Positions 14,081 through 25,850 of a stretch of 64,000 bases of DNA are shown in pieces. The position numbers and the translations under genes were made by a program. The stretch comes from Limnoperna fortunei (taxonomy: Eukaryota > Mollusca > Bivalvia > Mytilida > Modiolidae): assembly GCA_944474755.1 (NCBI GenBank), contig OX104115.1, positions 59,276,648-59,340,647 on the forward strand, written 5' to 3'. The notes under the pieces are model-generated. The model searched no databases, was not told the origin of the DNA, and was given only the letters and a program-made list of their open reading frames with translations. Each line of letters begins with the position of its first letter. Position 1 is the first letter of the stretch.

Positions 14081-17000
14081 ACACAGAGACATCCCCCTTT
14101 CCCACATTTGCAATGTTTGGATATAAATTGTTCTTTTATGTAGTTCAATTTTTATCACAATTTTTTAATTTTTAATACACAAATAACATCCTGTTTTAGA
14201 GCTGTATCATTTTCTACACTCATTAATTAGTAAGGAAGTTGAGACTTAATTCCGCTAACGATTTATCTTAACACTGATTAATTACTGAAGGATATCTCCG
14301 CTAGAAAACATGCAAAGTTAATCATGCTACACAGCATTCTAATTAGTCTAATGACTATAAAGATAACTGGTTGAAAGGACAAAAAATAAATTGTATCCTT
14401 AATTTGTTGTGTATTCCACTTTAATACTTTGTCAAATTATTGCATAATAACATTTCAAAATGAACGACTACTGAAAATTTTCAATTCCCTCAGAATTTTT
14501 GTTATATGGGGGAAGTAAAATCAGAAGCTACCACTTATAATCTCTGCTATATATAAATGTATATTAATTCTGCTGAAATATACTCTAATCCAAAAACACC
14601 AACAACCATAAAACTAAGATAAAAAGCCCAAACAAAAACCTGAAAAATAAAAATTACACCAAATTTGTGAAAATAAAAAATAAATTGTTGTTTTCTAGCA
14701 AGTTATCAAGCAAGTAAAAATACCAAGTTTACCTTCACTGAGGATCTAGCCAAATTCAGCTCAGTCCAATTTTAACACGAGGCTAAACAAATGACCGTCT
14801 TGTTTTCACGACATCAACTTGTCCTATGTCATAAATTATTTACTGGTTTTGATTTTAAAGATAGCAAATTATAAATTCGCACTTAAAAACAATAACCTTT
14901 ATACATGTCAATGCATTTTTACACTCACCGCAGGAAAAAAGAAGAACGGTTGACTAAATGTTGTGGTTATTAATTCAATTAACGTAGGTTTTCATGTTAG
15001 TTTACTGTAATTTATTCCCTGCACTTGTCGCGAGGTCAGCTATTTGAGCCAAGTAAGTCTTATTCAGAAATTAATTATTTCATTTGAACGTGGCGTGTTT
15101 CACTTTAAAAACCACTCGGGCAGACAAAAACAAATAATTAGATGTATACTTAATCCGTTAAGTGAAAACCAAGATGGTTCTGATTTGAGCATGACTACAC
15201 GGTCGCCCATACGTTTAAAATGATGATATCTAGACTAGAAGCTTGACTAACAATGTCCTCTATAGCCAAACCGCTCATTCCAAAGGAAGAATTTGTTGAT
15301 TGATATCTTTCATGGTAGCAAATGTCATAGAGAAATCGATATTATTTTACATGTTTATTGTACTGCATGCAATGTTTTGCCAATTTTTCCCCCAAATACT
15401 GGTAAAGATGAAATGTCAACTTTTCCGGTTTTATATTTGTACCCTTCCATAAATATAGAAAAAAAATGTAATGTAATTGAATCTAATGTTGTCACCAAAT
15501 CAATACATGCTGTATCAAAAGCAGGTCTGTGAAATTTACATCTATATCAGGTTTAGAGCTAGCTAAAACCTGCTAACAGTCACGTTATTTACTTTGTTTT
15601 AGAAGTCTTTCTATGCCCATACATGTAGAAAATCAGCAGTCCATCTTCACAAGTATATAATTCCATATCTTATTCAATTGACATTAAAATTAAGTTTTAA
15701 ATGGTAATGTGCTCATTTTTAATTCATATACCGGTATATATGCAACTTGTTAACGAGAAAAGAGGCCTTTGCATATTTTCTGATCTGAAAGAAATTTTAT
15801 TTAGATTCCTATGATTGGTATATATTAAAATATGTTTTAATATTCTATCAAATATGATAAAGGTATTTTTCTATATGCTATGACCTGAGGATTTGAGTTC
15901 CTTGAACAGCCCCCACAATCAACTTGATAATACAAGTTTTTAATTAAGCACTTTTCACCAAAAACAGGTACCAGTACAAGATAGATAAATTCTGTAGGCA
16001 TACAACTAAAAGCAAATGCCCTTATGACAATAATGAAAAAAACTGCAGCTGAATTGGATAAAAAATACAAAATCTATAACCTAAATTAAAAGTTTTCCAA
16101 AGCAAAAGAGGCCATGATACCTAAAATCAATTATCAAGCAGAGCCTTTATTTTGCCCATGAAATATATTTGTGAAAGAACAGATAAAATAAAATAAAAAT
16201 GTAGTCCCAGCTCCAACTGAATCTGTTTACAGTTGATGCTGATTTGGACAATGACAACACAACATATTCACACCATAATACAAATTGGTACCAGTACAGT
16301 TTGACAGTATCTTAAACACTGATACGTAGCTTGCAGAATAATCTGAATTTAAAAATCTGGTCATTTTTTAGAATAATTAGTGCAGATTTTTTCATTAATT
16401 AGCTGCTCCCCTCTTAAAGAGGTTCTAAATCAATGCTCCCTCTAAAAGAAGTACATAAACTAACTTTTTTACCTTCAATTGACTGATCTAATAATCCATT
16501 AAATTAACATACAAAAATTTGTAATTGGAACAAATCGAGAAAATAATTTTTTGACTTCAGCGCTACTATTTCCTCTACATGAATCACAAGAAATTCCGTA
16601 ATTATTACAATTCAAACATTTGACATAACAAGACAACCAGTCAGAGTGGTAAATATTATCTAACTTAAATCTCATAACAATCAATAAAGAGGTGACCCAA
16701 GATCTCCCGTATAAATTAGTAATTAGATATTTGTTAATCAATTAATCTAAAGTCAGGTCTATATCATGTCAAGCATGTCTTTTTCTTTACAGATATCAAG
16801 CCATAGTTTGAACATCTCGGGTAAATCAATTGTTTCTGTCATGACGATCAAACTATGCTCGTGCAATCTGCGCTATTGAAACTTACCGATTTGTGTCACT
16901 TTGAGGTTTGTAAATAACAACTTTAGAAAAATCAAAAGAACAACGGAACTTGACTCATTTAATAGATAATATATCTCCTTGATTTGGGCGATATGAATTA

Positions 17001-19026
17001 AATTTGATCTTAATCTCTGTGAAGTCACCAAAACGTTTAAGATACAAGGATTGTTATTTTATTTTACAATAAAATAGTTGAATAATTTACATGTGTCACC
17101 GATTACAATATATATAAATGCGACAAGTACAGAGATAGAGTTCCGAGTACCTGAACCGGACAATTACTTCAGGTGATGGTTTTGACAAGATTTAGAATTG
17201 TTTTGTTGGAAGTTGCTAAACATAGGATTGAATATTACTTTGTCATGCAAAGATGAGTGCATTTCAATGTGGGTGATACAAATAAGACCCTGACAGCTCT
17301 TAAGTGTATAATTTAAAATAAGAAAATACAAGAGATAAACAGTATATATTTAAGTCAATGTAAAATACATATTTAAATGGTTCTCATCTGTTAGGAATCA
17401 ATAAGAAGCTTTTAAAAAAATACATTTTAAGAAAAGATAGTAAGGAAATTATCCAACCAACTGTTGGGCTGAAAGTCAACAGGACATTTACAAATCCATA
17501 TTTAGACAAACACACATGACACAAAACTAAAATTATAAATAAAAAAAACAGTGAGTAACCTGACCCAACTAAAAGCCATAAAAACCATGGGTACACTAAG
17601 GTGGCCCAAATGAGTAACCATACACCTTTTTTTCATAAAGCACAGTTAAATCTTACTTTTTCTATGCTTCTTATTCATATAAATTTTAAAAGTAGCAGTA
17701 CTTATCAGAAAATAAATGGACTGCCTTCAATATACTTCTATATATCTCTGATCATGGCAAAGAAATAAGAAGGCAAGTCCTAAAAAACATAAAAAAGAAC
17801 CTGATCTTTGTGAATATGATTGTTATTTTCCATCAATCTTCAACTCTGAATTATCTCAATAGTGCAACAATATATTCACTGATTTCATAGATTTTAATCT
17901 GATTAAAACACTTGTAGCAAATAAGTGACAAACTAATTTTTTTCACCGAGTCTTACTATAGATGGTAAAATTTATCGAGAAAAAAACAGTGGCATTATTA
18001 AACTACCCAATGACAATATTAAAACAGAAAGCTTCATCGGTACAAATGTGTCTTATAACTTCATTGTTATGATCAAAATATGGGACTCAAAAGCTACAAC
18101 ATAAATAAACAAACTTGGGGTCGTAGGAACTAATAATAACAATATTATGTGTATTCGGTGAAGATTTTTGAGGTAAAAGATATATTTACATTTAATCCAA
18201 ATTGTATGCATGTGGATCTACAAAATGTATCTTACATCCCCTCCTTCTGTAATTATTTTTTATTCCAAAAATTTCTAAAAATAGTTTCTGAATTGTGTAA
18301 ATACAAGTAATTCCAAGCTTGATATTACTAACAAATATTTAACACTGTTTAACAAAAAAAAAAAGATACACAAACCCAGATGGCTAAATAACAAATGTTA
18401 AGACTGTGCAGGTGTTACCTGGGTGGAGTACCTGTTAAGTTACCTGCAGGAGTACCTGTCCACACCTATAATTATTGTCAAATCCTGGGCTAATATTAGG
18501 ATCTGATAATCAAACAGATCTTTGGATTGTAAATGTTGACACTTTCCCTTTGGCTAATTACTGCACATCATTAAATCACTGCAATATGTTCATTTCATGA
18601 AACGAAACGACCCACAAAATGGAAGATTTAAAACTTTGACCGTATTTTATTTAACAAAAACTAACCTGGGACTAATCTGCTATCAGGAACAACAAATCTG
18701 ATACAAGTTCTTAGATAATATCAAACTAAGGAATTTCATTTCAATGTATACTAAAAATGAAATCAAATGAAATTCATAGACAATTTTAGCACAAGGAAAT
18801 GAAAATTTGACATATTCTTGACTCTTACAGTAGTTCTATAAATTAGAATTAAAAGTATTAAGCTACCAAGTTAGTTAAACATCATTTCTACAGTTATTTA
18901 TATGTGACCTCACATTTTCATTTGCTTATGACTATGTCCTGTATTAAAAAAAACTAATGACCAGTATATACAGAAATAAAGTTAATGTTACTGTCTTCAT
19001 TCTGAAATTTACAAGCTGCACACCCA
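14081..19026. other. Non-coding stretch with few repeats
   Basis: No gene is recognised. Around 14220-14370 there is a cluster of TAATTA/TAATCA cores. At 16803-16857 a CATAGTTTGA/TCAAACTATG inverted pair lies in a slightly GC-richer block. Around 17100 a TATATAAAT motif occurs. These are suggestive of regulatory DNA only. Confidence 0.45.
18408..18470. promoter_or_regulatory. Cluster of TACCTG/CAGGTG motifs
   Basis: Five ACCTG-type cores occur in about 60 bp (GCAGGTG, TTACCTGG, GTACCTGT, TTACCTGC, GTACCTGT). Such E-box-like cores are bound by Snail/ZEB-type zinc fingers in other animals. A short decayed tandem repeat would also explain them, so the regulatory reading is speculative. Confidence 0.25.
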
Positions 19027-19526
19027 GTGTCTTGCCTGCATTCCACATCAATAACGAAAAAAATTAATTACGTCATAAGCATCAAGTAAATAGCATTAAA
19101 TTGTTATCATGTAAAATATACCATGCATGGTTACAGAGAAACTGACATAATAAAATAATTTAATGCAGTCACTGGAATGCAAAATTTAGGTCATGGTCAA
19201 TCACACTTACCAGACAGTCATGTACATGTACTACATGTATTCATCAGCAACCTATATACAAAATATTGTCATCCTCACCATGTATGGTTACATAGGAACT
19301 GTCATAATAAAAAAACTTGAACGTAGTCACTGGACCGTGAAATTGAGGTCAAGGTCAGGTGACTGACTGGCAAGTATTCATCTTAAGCTACCACTGGACC
19401 AATTTGATGGATCTAGGGCTTAAGCTTACAAAGATATAAAGCATAAAGCCCAAGTGTTGATGAGGCCACTTGCAGATTCCCATGTCTCGACTCCAATGAC
19501 AATCATCGCAGTCAAGACAATAAAAC
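19027..19526 (+). mobile_element. Element with ~146-bp internal repeats (pearl/Helentron-like), copy A
   Basis: It begins near GTGTCTTGCCTGC and ends near a weak hairpin (GTCTCGACT ... AGTCAAGAC). It carries about 1.7 copies of a unit starting CCATGCATGGTTACAG at 19121 and again at 19278. The left flank, repeats and right flank all match the larger copy at 30405-31196, in the same order. This layout (unique left end, tandem core, unique right end with hairpin) is that of bivalve pearl and Helentron-derived non-autonomous elements. No transposase is encoded. Confidence 0.7.
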
Positions 19527-19829
19527 ACTAAAAATTAATAATAGCTAAACGAAAAAACAGGCTGTTATAGGTTAAGAAACACTTATTCTCTAATTTTGAC
19601 GTAATATTTCACTGCTTGACCGTTGTGGAAAATATTGTTTTCGTCACTAGTGAATTTGTTGTTCTCAGCAGTTGATTGGTTTAAAATAATAACGTCATAA
19701 TAAGAACTCATGACGTCATAAACAGAACACCATTCCATTTACAGCGTATTCATGTCATGAACGTTAAATTGAGGTTGGGAGAATTTGTACTTCATTTCAC
19801 GAATTTACTACTTTTTAAAATTAGAGAAA

Positions 19830-19991
19830 CAGAATCTTATATTAGTACTCTTGGATTATCGGATTTCTCCAATCTCAATAGTTAAATTATGGAAATTTAA
19901 GTCCTCGCCAAGGCTCGGACTTAAAATTCCATACTTTAACCATCCAGATTGAAGAAATCCGATAATCCACTTGTACAAATGTAAGATCCTA
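19830..19991. repeat. Foldback hairpin element
   Basis: The left arm from about 19830 and the right arm ending about 19991 are inverted copies. The best part is GGATTATCGGATTTCT at 19853 against AGAAATCCGATAATCC ending at 19968. The loop is 12 nt (19905-19916). Arms reach roughly 75 nt with mismatches. A TGACGTCA palindrome (CRE-like) lies about 115 bp to the left. It is probably a foldback MITE. Confidence 0.75.
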
Positions 19992-20797
19992 TATTTAAAC
20001 ATGGCAGTTCCAAATAATTAACTGCATTATGGAGCTGTTTAAGAAAATACTATTTCTTCCTGTCCTGCAAGAAGAACTTTTTCCTAACCCCAAAACCAAT
20101 CAGTCCATATTAAATGTGGAATTTAAAAAAACTTATACCATACCACACAAATTTATATGTTAAATGGACTTTCTGGTTAGGGGGAGGGGCACTGTTTTTT
20201 TAAAACTGACCTTTTAATAGTGTACTCTTTCTAGAAATCTAAATAATACATTTCTAATTTATGAAACATGACACTATTTTGTTATATATCACATCAAAAT
20301 GTTACAAAGTCTTCTTTATTCATTATTTTCATAAAAACACGATGGACCATTTTTTATAAAAAATGTGTCTCATTATCTCTTTAAACTATAACTTCTATAT
20401 AACTTCTGACGTTTGATCACTTATATAAATATTACAAGATCGCACTAACAATATAATTAAATCAATTTCTTTAACAAAATTGTGTTCAGTGACCACTTAA
20501 ATATGTTTCTAAATTACAGAACACAGAAAATTTTCTGTCTCTTTTCTACTCAAGTATAGACCCCACTTAGTCAATTATATTGCAAACAAAATAATACTTT
20601 TTTATCCTCTCAGCAGGTCTCCTGACTTTGAACATAAAACATTGCATCAAAGAAATCACCTGTCTATTTATCTTCTTTTATTATAGTATTGGACTCAACA
20701 ACAGAAGTATGGAAGACCATGTGGGACAATAGCTACACCTATGGAAATTAATTACAGTATAATAAATTATCTAAACAAGTTACTTCTTGCCTTTTTA

Positions 20798-21069
20798 GGG
20801 GCCTCGGTGGCAGAGTGGTCAAGGTAGTTCGTCTACCATTTATCACATGGTCTGTCAACACTGAGATTGCGGGTTCGATTCTCACTGCAGGCAGGGTGTA
20901 CTCGACCCCAATCTTAATTGACAAGGATTGCCAGTTTTCCTACCGCAGGTTGGGGGTTCTCTCTGGGTACTCCGGCTTCCTCCCCCAATAAAAACTGGAC
21001 GCCATGAAATAGCTGAAAAATTGCTGAAAGTGGCGTTAAAACACCATTCAAACAAAATTCAAACAAAAT
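20798..21069 (+). mobile_element. Complete tRNA-headed SINE
   Basis: It starts GGGGCCTCGGTGGCAGAGTG (A box in a tRNA-Ser/Leu-like head) and contains GGGTTCGATTC (B box). The conserved body includes TTGACAAGGATTGCCAG and CCCAATAAAAACTGG, then TGGCGTTAAAACACCATTCA and an A-rich CAAA tail. The flanks form a 12-bp target duplication with one mismatch, 20786-20797 and 21070-21081. The head is not a functional tRNA gene; it belongs to the retroposon. Confidence 0.92.
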
Positions 21070-21081
21070 CTTCCCTTTTTA

Positions 21082-21867
21082 AGATTTCTTCTAATATCTT
21101 GGTGAACAATTAAACATGTTCTTAACAGGTCAGCTAGGACTCTGCAATTAGGTGGCATTTTTAATGCAGATGGATGCGCATATCAAAGGTTGTTAGTTAC
21201 AAAAAGGGTTTTTCCAGAAAATATATAGTGGGAAGGAAAGATATTTTTTAATGCTCTCCCCTCCAAACCAGCAACACCTTGTTTTAACTGTGAGCAACAT
21301 TATTGTAAAACGGTTTCTATGTTTTCCTTTGGACTATTGCAATGGTGATCAAAATATTGTTCCATGCCAATTTAATAAAATTTTTCAAACATACTACAGA
21401 ACGTTTTGTATCCATGGTATATCCAACTCCCCCCTACTGGATATGTCAAATGAAAATATTACCTTATTTCATAATCAAATTTCAGCTGACAGTGTGCAGA
21501 CTGAATACCAGTTATCACCAATATTCTTGATGGCTTGCTTTTGAGTGTGTCCATTTTTTTGCCCTCTGTACACTATGGGTTTACACAATATGTTCCAACG
21601 ATATATATATTGCTTGTCTTGATATGACCTGAAATCACAAAATATAAACCATGTTAATTTATCAGAGTCCCCTATAATACTTGCAATACGAGTGAGGGGA
21701 GTATGTGTGAGATTAAGATAAATTTGGACATACACACTGGGAGTCAAAAGCATATTAGTCTGAAGTACATTTACACTTAACTACATTTACAGTTAAAGAT
21801 CGGTTAAATGTACTTTTCTTCTACAATTACATGTAATTTTCCTTCACTCAAAAAATATACATTTTAA
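21082..21867. other. Non-coding stretch, no gene recognised
   Basis: Two overlapping plus-strand ORFs (97 and 62 codons) cover 21251-21544. Their translations have no recognisable domain, and no good splice sites bound them. Confidence 0.5.
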
Positions 21868-21884
21868 TATCAGTGACAGTTCAT

Positions 21885-22295
21885 GTCACAATAGGGATAT
21901 TTTAACCAGCTTGCTATTTGTTATTGCAATATTTGTTAAAAGAATCATAATACTAAAAAAAAAGCATCGCAATACTTGAAAAACTTCCTGACCGATCGTG
22001 TCACAATAGTGATGTTTCTTTCGGCTTGCCTTTTTCTATCCCAATACTTGTTAAAACAATCATGATACTAAAAAAAAAGCATCGCAATACTTGAAAAACT
22101 TCCTGACCGATCGTGTCACAATAGTGATGTTTCTTTCGGCTTGCCTTTTTCTATCTCAATACTTGTTAAAACAATCATGATACTAAAAAAAAAGCATCGC
22201 AATACTTGAAAAACTTACTGACCAATCGTGTCACAATAGTGATGTTTCTTTCGGCTTGCCTTTTTCTATCCCAATACTTGTTAAAAGCATCTCAT
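21885..22295. repeat. 115-bp tandem repeat, about 3.6 copies
   Basis: TACTAAAAAAAAAGCATCGC begins at 21951, 22066 and 22181, an exact 115-bp period, with partial copies on either side. The central copies are nearly identical, indicating recent amplification. Confidence 0.93.
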
Positions 22296-22405
22296 TACTT
22301 GTTTACAAGTACTGAGATAGAAAAAAAGCATCTGATAGAAACATCACAATTGTGACATGATCAGTCAGGAGTGGTTGAAAAAAGCAAGCCGATACTTTTT
22401 TCACT

Positions 22406-22865
22406 CATCCTCACAAGTCAGGGTTTATGTGTCCACATGTGTTCACGAAACTCTGACAAACTTAGCTAGGAAATTCCAGGGCTAGAAGATTTTCACATGA
22501 CGTCAAATCTTTGAAATATCAACCAATGAAATTGATTGAAAGAAGCAAGTGTTTGGCAGTAGTCATTCTTACTAATTCTAGAGTGGGAAGAAAACATAAT
22601 GCAACTAATAAATAACGAGGTAATAACAAACTATTAACACTACTTTACAAAATACACTGATTTTCACATGGTCTCTGCAACACATCCGTTTGGTTTATTT
22701 ACAATTGACATTGGGATATATCCCTTAACCAAGTTGTGAATGAAAGCCAGCTTTTGAATGGCTACATGCATGTATGATGTAACCAATCAAAATAGTGACT
22801 TCTAGCTAAGTTTGTCAGGGTATCGTGGACACATGAGGACACAGAAAACCTGACTTGTGAGGATG
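22406..22865 (-). mobile_element. MULE-like MITE, copy 1 (nested)
   Basis: It starts CATCCTCACAAGTCAGGGTT and ends with the inverted form CCTGACTTGTGAGGATG. The TIRs continue for about 70-80 bp, including GACAAACTTAGCTAG. Direct repeats TTTTTCACT (22397-22405) and TTTTTCACC (22866-22874) flank it. Long TIRs with a 9-10-bp target duplication are typical of Mutator-like MITEs. Its interior matches copy 2 (27704-28166) in reverse orientation. Confidence 0.8.
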
Positions 22866-23057
22866 TTTTTCACCATGCATAAAGTTTTTTTATATCTGCT
22901 TACATTTAGCTGTTACTTTTTTCACTGCATAAAGTTTTTTACATCTTCTTATATTCAACAAGTAACGTAATGTGTTGAATAAGTACCACGATGCCTTTTA
23001 ACAAGTATTGCAATAGTAAAAAGCAGATCCCTATTGTGACATGAATGGCTACTGATA

Positions 23058-23910
23058 CACATCTCACTATTAAGTAACATGGTCAGCATTAGTGCCCCTT
23101 ACGGCTCTCCATAGATTATAGTAACATAGCATGACTGATGGAAATACATTAGAGTAAGTTTAATTTTTATCATCCATTTCTTATGTTGTGTTTAAACATT
23201 TCATCGGAAACTAAAACAGATCTTTTATTGTGATAAAACGATCTGTCGTGGTTCTCAAGTCCTGAATAAATGATGTTATCAACAAAAAACTTGGATCAAT
23301 TGTCATATTTGACAATAGTTATGACTTTTTGAAGATTTTCCGTGGTGCCGAAAGTAGAAATTTACGAACAAAAATATAATTGTTACAAAAGTAAACATAC
23401 ACTTCTGAATTCTATGGCTATACATTATTAAACTCAACGGATTGAAATTGAAAGGAAAACAATCGTCAAAGTTAGTCAAATATTGATCCACGAACAGTTT
23501 TAATGATAGGGATGCAACCTGTTAAAAACATTCGATTATTTCCAGCACAATTTGGCCATTATAACAATCGACTGCAAAGAAAATGAAATTTTAGTTTTTT
23601 TCTCAAGTAGAATGTGTACTCTATGGCAAGATTGAAATTAACACAATAAAAAAGTGAAATCTGATTCCTGTTGACCTGTAATAATGATTCTGTTTTCAAG
23701 GATGTTTGATTTCGTAACAAAATTTGAGGTCCCAATTTTAAAGTAATGAAATAAATTAAATTATTAAACAATCTTTTGTATTTTAACACTTGCCAATTAA
23801 GAAAAGTGTGGAATAAATGTTCTCAACATAATACAATATACTGATCTTTTGTTATATGAATATCAAGTAAACTTTTGTTTTTTATGCATAAAAAGGGCAA
23901 TTATTAATAA
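23058..23910. other. AT-rich non-coding stretch, no gene recognised
   Basis: Two minus-strand ORFs (62 and 76 codons) occur but have no recognisable domain. The right edge (23883-23910) contains ATGCATAAAAAGGGCAATTA, which recurs with one change just beyond the next element at 25749. Confidence 0.5.
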
Positions 23911-25600
23911 CCAGAGGCTCTTAAGAGCCTGTATCGCTCACCTGATTTTATAGGCAATGAAGATGGCATTTCCCTGATGTTAAAGTAAGTCCTGTAATTT
24001 TCAATAAACTTTAAATAGGACCATCCAAACAATATTACTAGAAAGCTTTGTTTCATTGGTTAACCAGTTGTATAGAGATTTTTTTTATTTGCCCATAGAA
24101 TCCTATGTTAAACTAAGTCCTGCGGGGGAGTTGGCCATTTTGAATTTCCAATTGCCTTAAAAAACATAAACTTTATAAAGGACCATCCAAACAATATTGC
24201 TAGTAAGTTTTTGTTTCCATTGATTAACCGGTTTCGGAGAAGAAGCCTTTAAAAACTTTTTCCCATAGGGTGGTATGTTAAACAAAGTCCTGCGGTAGCG
24301 GCCATTTTGAATTTCCAATTGCCATAAAAAACATAAACTTTATAGAGGACCATCCAAACAATATTGCTAGTAAGTTTTTGTTTCCATTGATTAACCGGTT
24401 TCAGAGAAGAAGCCTTTAAAAACTTTTTCCCATAGGGTCCTATGTTAAACTAAGTCCTGCGGTAGTGGCCATTTTGAATTTCCAGTTGGCATCAAAATCA
24501 TAAACTTTATAAAGGACCACCCAAACAATATTGCTAGTAAGTTTTGTTTTGATTGGTTAACCGGTTTCAGAGAAGCCCTTTTTAACATTTTTCCCATAGG
24601 GTCCAATGTTAAACTAAGTCCTGCGGTGGTGGCCATTTTGAATATCAGATTGGGATAAAAAAACATTAACTTTATAGAGGACCATCCAAACAATATTGCT
24701 AGTAAGTTTTGTTTCCATTGGTTGGCCGGTTTCAGAAAAGAAGCCTTTCAAACTTTTTCCCATAGGGTCCTATGTTAAATTAAGTCCTGCGGTGGCAGCC
24801 ATTTTGAATTTCCAATTGCCATAAAAAACACAAACTTTATAGAGGACCATCCAAACAATATTGCTAGTAAGTTTTGTTTTGATTGGTTAACCGGTTTCAG
24901 AGAAGAAGCCCTTTTTAACATTTTTCCCATAGGGTCCAATGTTAAACTAAGTCCTGCGGTGGCGGCCATTTTGAATATCAGATTGGGATAAAAAACATTA
25001 ACTTTATAGAGGACCATCCAAACAATATTGCTAGTAAGTTTTGTTTCCATTGGTTGGCCGGTTTCAGAAAAGAAGCCTTTCAAACTTTTTCCCATAGGGT
25101 CCTATGTTAAATTAAGTCCTCCGGTGGCAGCCATTTTGAATTTCCAATTGCCATAAAAAACACTAACTTTATAGAGGACCATCCAAACAATATTGCTAGT
25201 AAGTTTTTGTTTCCATTGATTAACCGGTTTCAGAGAAGAAGCCTTTTAAAACTTTTTCCCATAGGGTTCTATGTTAAACTAAGTCCTGCAGTAGCGGCCA
25301 TTTTGAATTTCCAATTCCCATCTAAAACACAAACTTTATAGAGGACCATCTAAACAATATTGCTAGTAAGTTTTGTTTTGATTGGTTAAACGGTTTCAGA
25401 GAAGAAGCCCTTTTTAACTTTTTTCCCATAGGGTCCTATGTTAAACTAAGTCTTGAGGTGGCGGCCATATTGGTTTACCAATCAAAATAAAAAACACAAA
25501 CTTTGTAAAGGTCCATCCAATGAACATTATGGCCAAGTTTGGTTTCAATTGGCCAAGTGGTTTCAGAGAAGAAGATTAAAATGTAAAAAGTTTACAGACG

Positions 25601-25633
25601 CCGACGACGACGACGACGACGATGACGCCGACG
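25601..25633. repeat. (GAC)n tract in element end
   Basis: CCGACGACGACGACGACGAC and variants. The equivalent position of the related element near 47970-48000 is a decayed GTC/GTCC tract, so this is part of the element and not an independent microsatellite. Confidence 0.85.
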
Positions 25634-25652
25634 GACGCAAAGTGATAACAAT

Positions 25653-25683
25653 AGCTCACATGACCCTTTGGGTCAGGTGAGCT
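25653..25683. repeat. Terminal hairpin of the satellite element
   Basis: AGCTCACATGACCC, loop TTT, then GGGTCAGGTGAGCT: a 14-bp stem with one mismatch. The same hairpin, inverted, starts the element at 47923. Confidence 0.9.
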
Positions 25684-25699
25684 AAAAAGGAAAAAAAAC

Positions 25700-25850
25700 T
25701 ATCCATTTCCTTTTCAGAACACAATTAAACTGTTCAGGTTTTTTATATGCATAAAAAGAGCAATTAAAAATAATGGAAACGAAAAAAAAAGATTAAAAAT
25801 TATTCATTTCCTTTTCAGAACACAATGAAACTGTTAAATTTGTTGAAGTT
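25700..25850. repeat. ~100-bp direct duplication beside the satellite element
   Basis: ATCCATTTCCTTTTCAGAAC with ACAATTAAACTGTT near 25701-25735 recurs near 25801-25835 with three differences. Part of the same segment (ATGCATAAAAAG-GCAATTA) also lies left of the element at 23884, so the element sits in or generated a local duplication. Confidence 0.75.

Larger units (their letters stand above)
21868..23057. mobile_element. Palindromic element with 30-bp TIRs, interrupted by a MITE
   Basis: The left end at 21868-21897 and the right end at 23028-23057 are inverted repeats sharing about 26 of 30 positions (TATCAGT ... CATGTCACAATAGGGA). The left arm contains a 115-bp tandem array. Inverted material of the same kind follows at 22296-22395. 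A separate 460-bp MITE sits inside at 22406-22865, so this element is the older one. No transposase ORF is seen and I could not find a convincing target duplication. Confidence 0.65.
23911..25683 (+). mobile_element. Element with ~166-bp internal satellite and hairpin end, copy 1
   Basis: The left end has a perfect 16-bp palindrome AGGCTCTTAAGAGCCT (23915-23930) followed by CGCTCACCTGA. The right end has a (GAC)n tract and the terminal hairpin 25653-25683, also finishing TCAGGTGAGC, so the two ends are inverted. About ten copies of a ~166-bp unit lie between, marked by GGACCATCCAAACAATATTG at about 24018, 24180, 24347, 24513, 24678, 24843, 25010, 25176 and 25342, with a decayed last copy near 25510. 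The 82- and 106-codon minus-strand ORFs are read-throughs of these repeats. Confidence 0.8.

Noticed and set aside
20798..20875. tRNA-Ser/Leu gene
   Set aside because: A and B boxes are present, but the sequence does not close into an acceptor stem with its 3' partner and always continues into the SINE body. The same applies to the other SINE heads.
24445..25095. Repetitive minus-strand ORFs that look like a repeat protein
   Set aside because: They are read-throughs of the ~166-bp tandem repeat, which is non-coding and broken by stops in other units.
25601..25633. Aspartate-rich coding repeat (D-D-D run)
   Set aside because: It comes from reading the (GAC)n tract at the element end; the tract is part of the non-coding transposon terminus.
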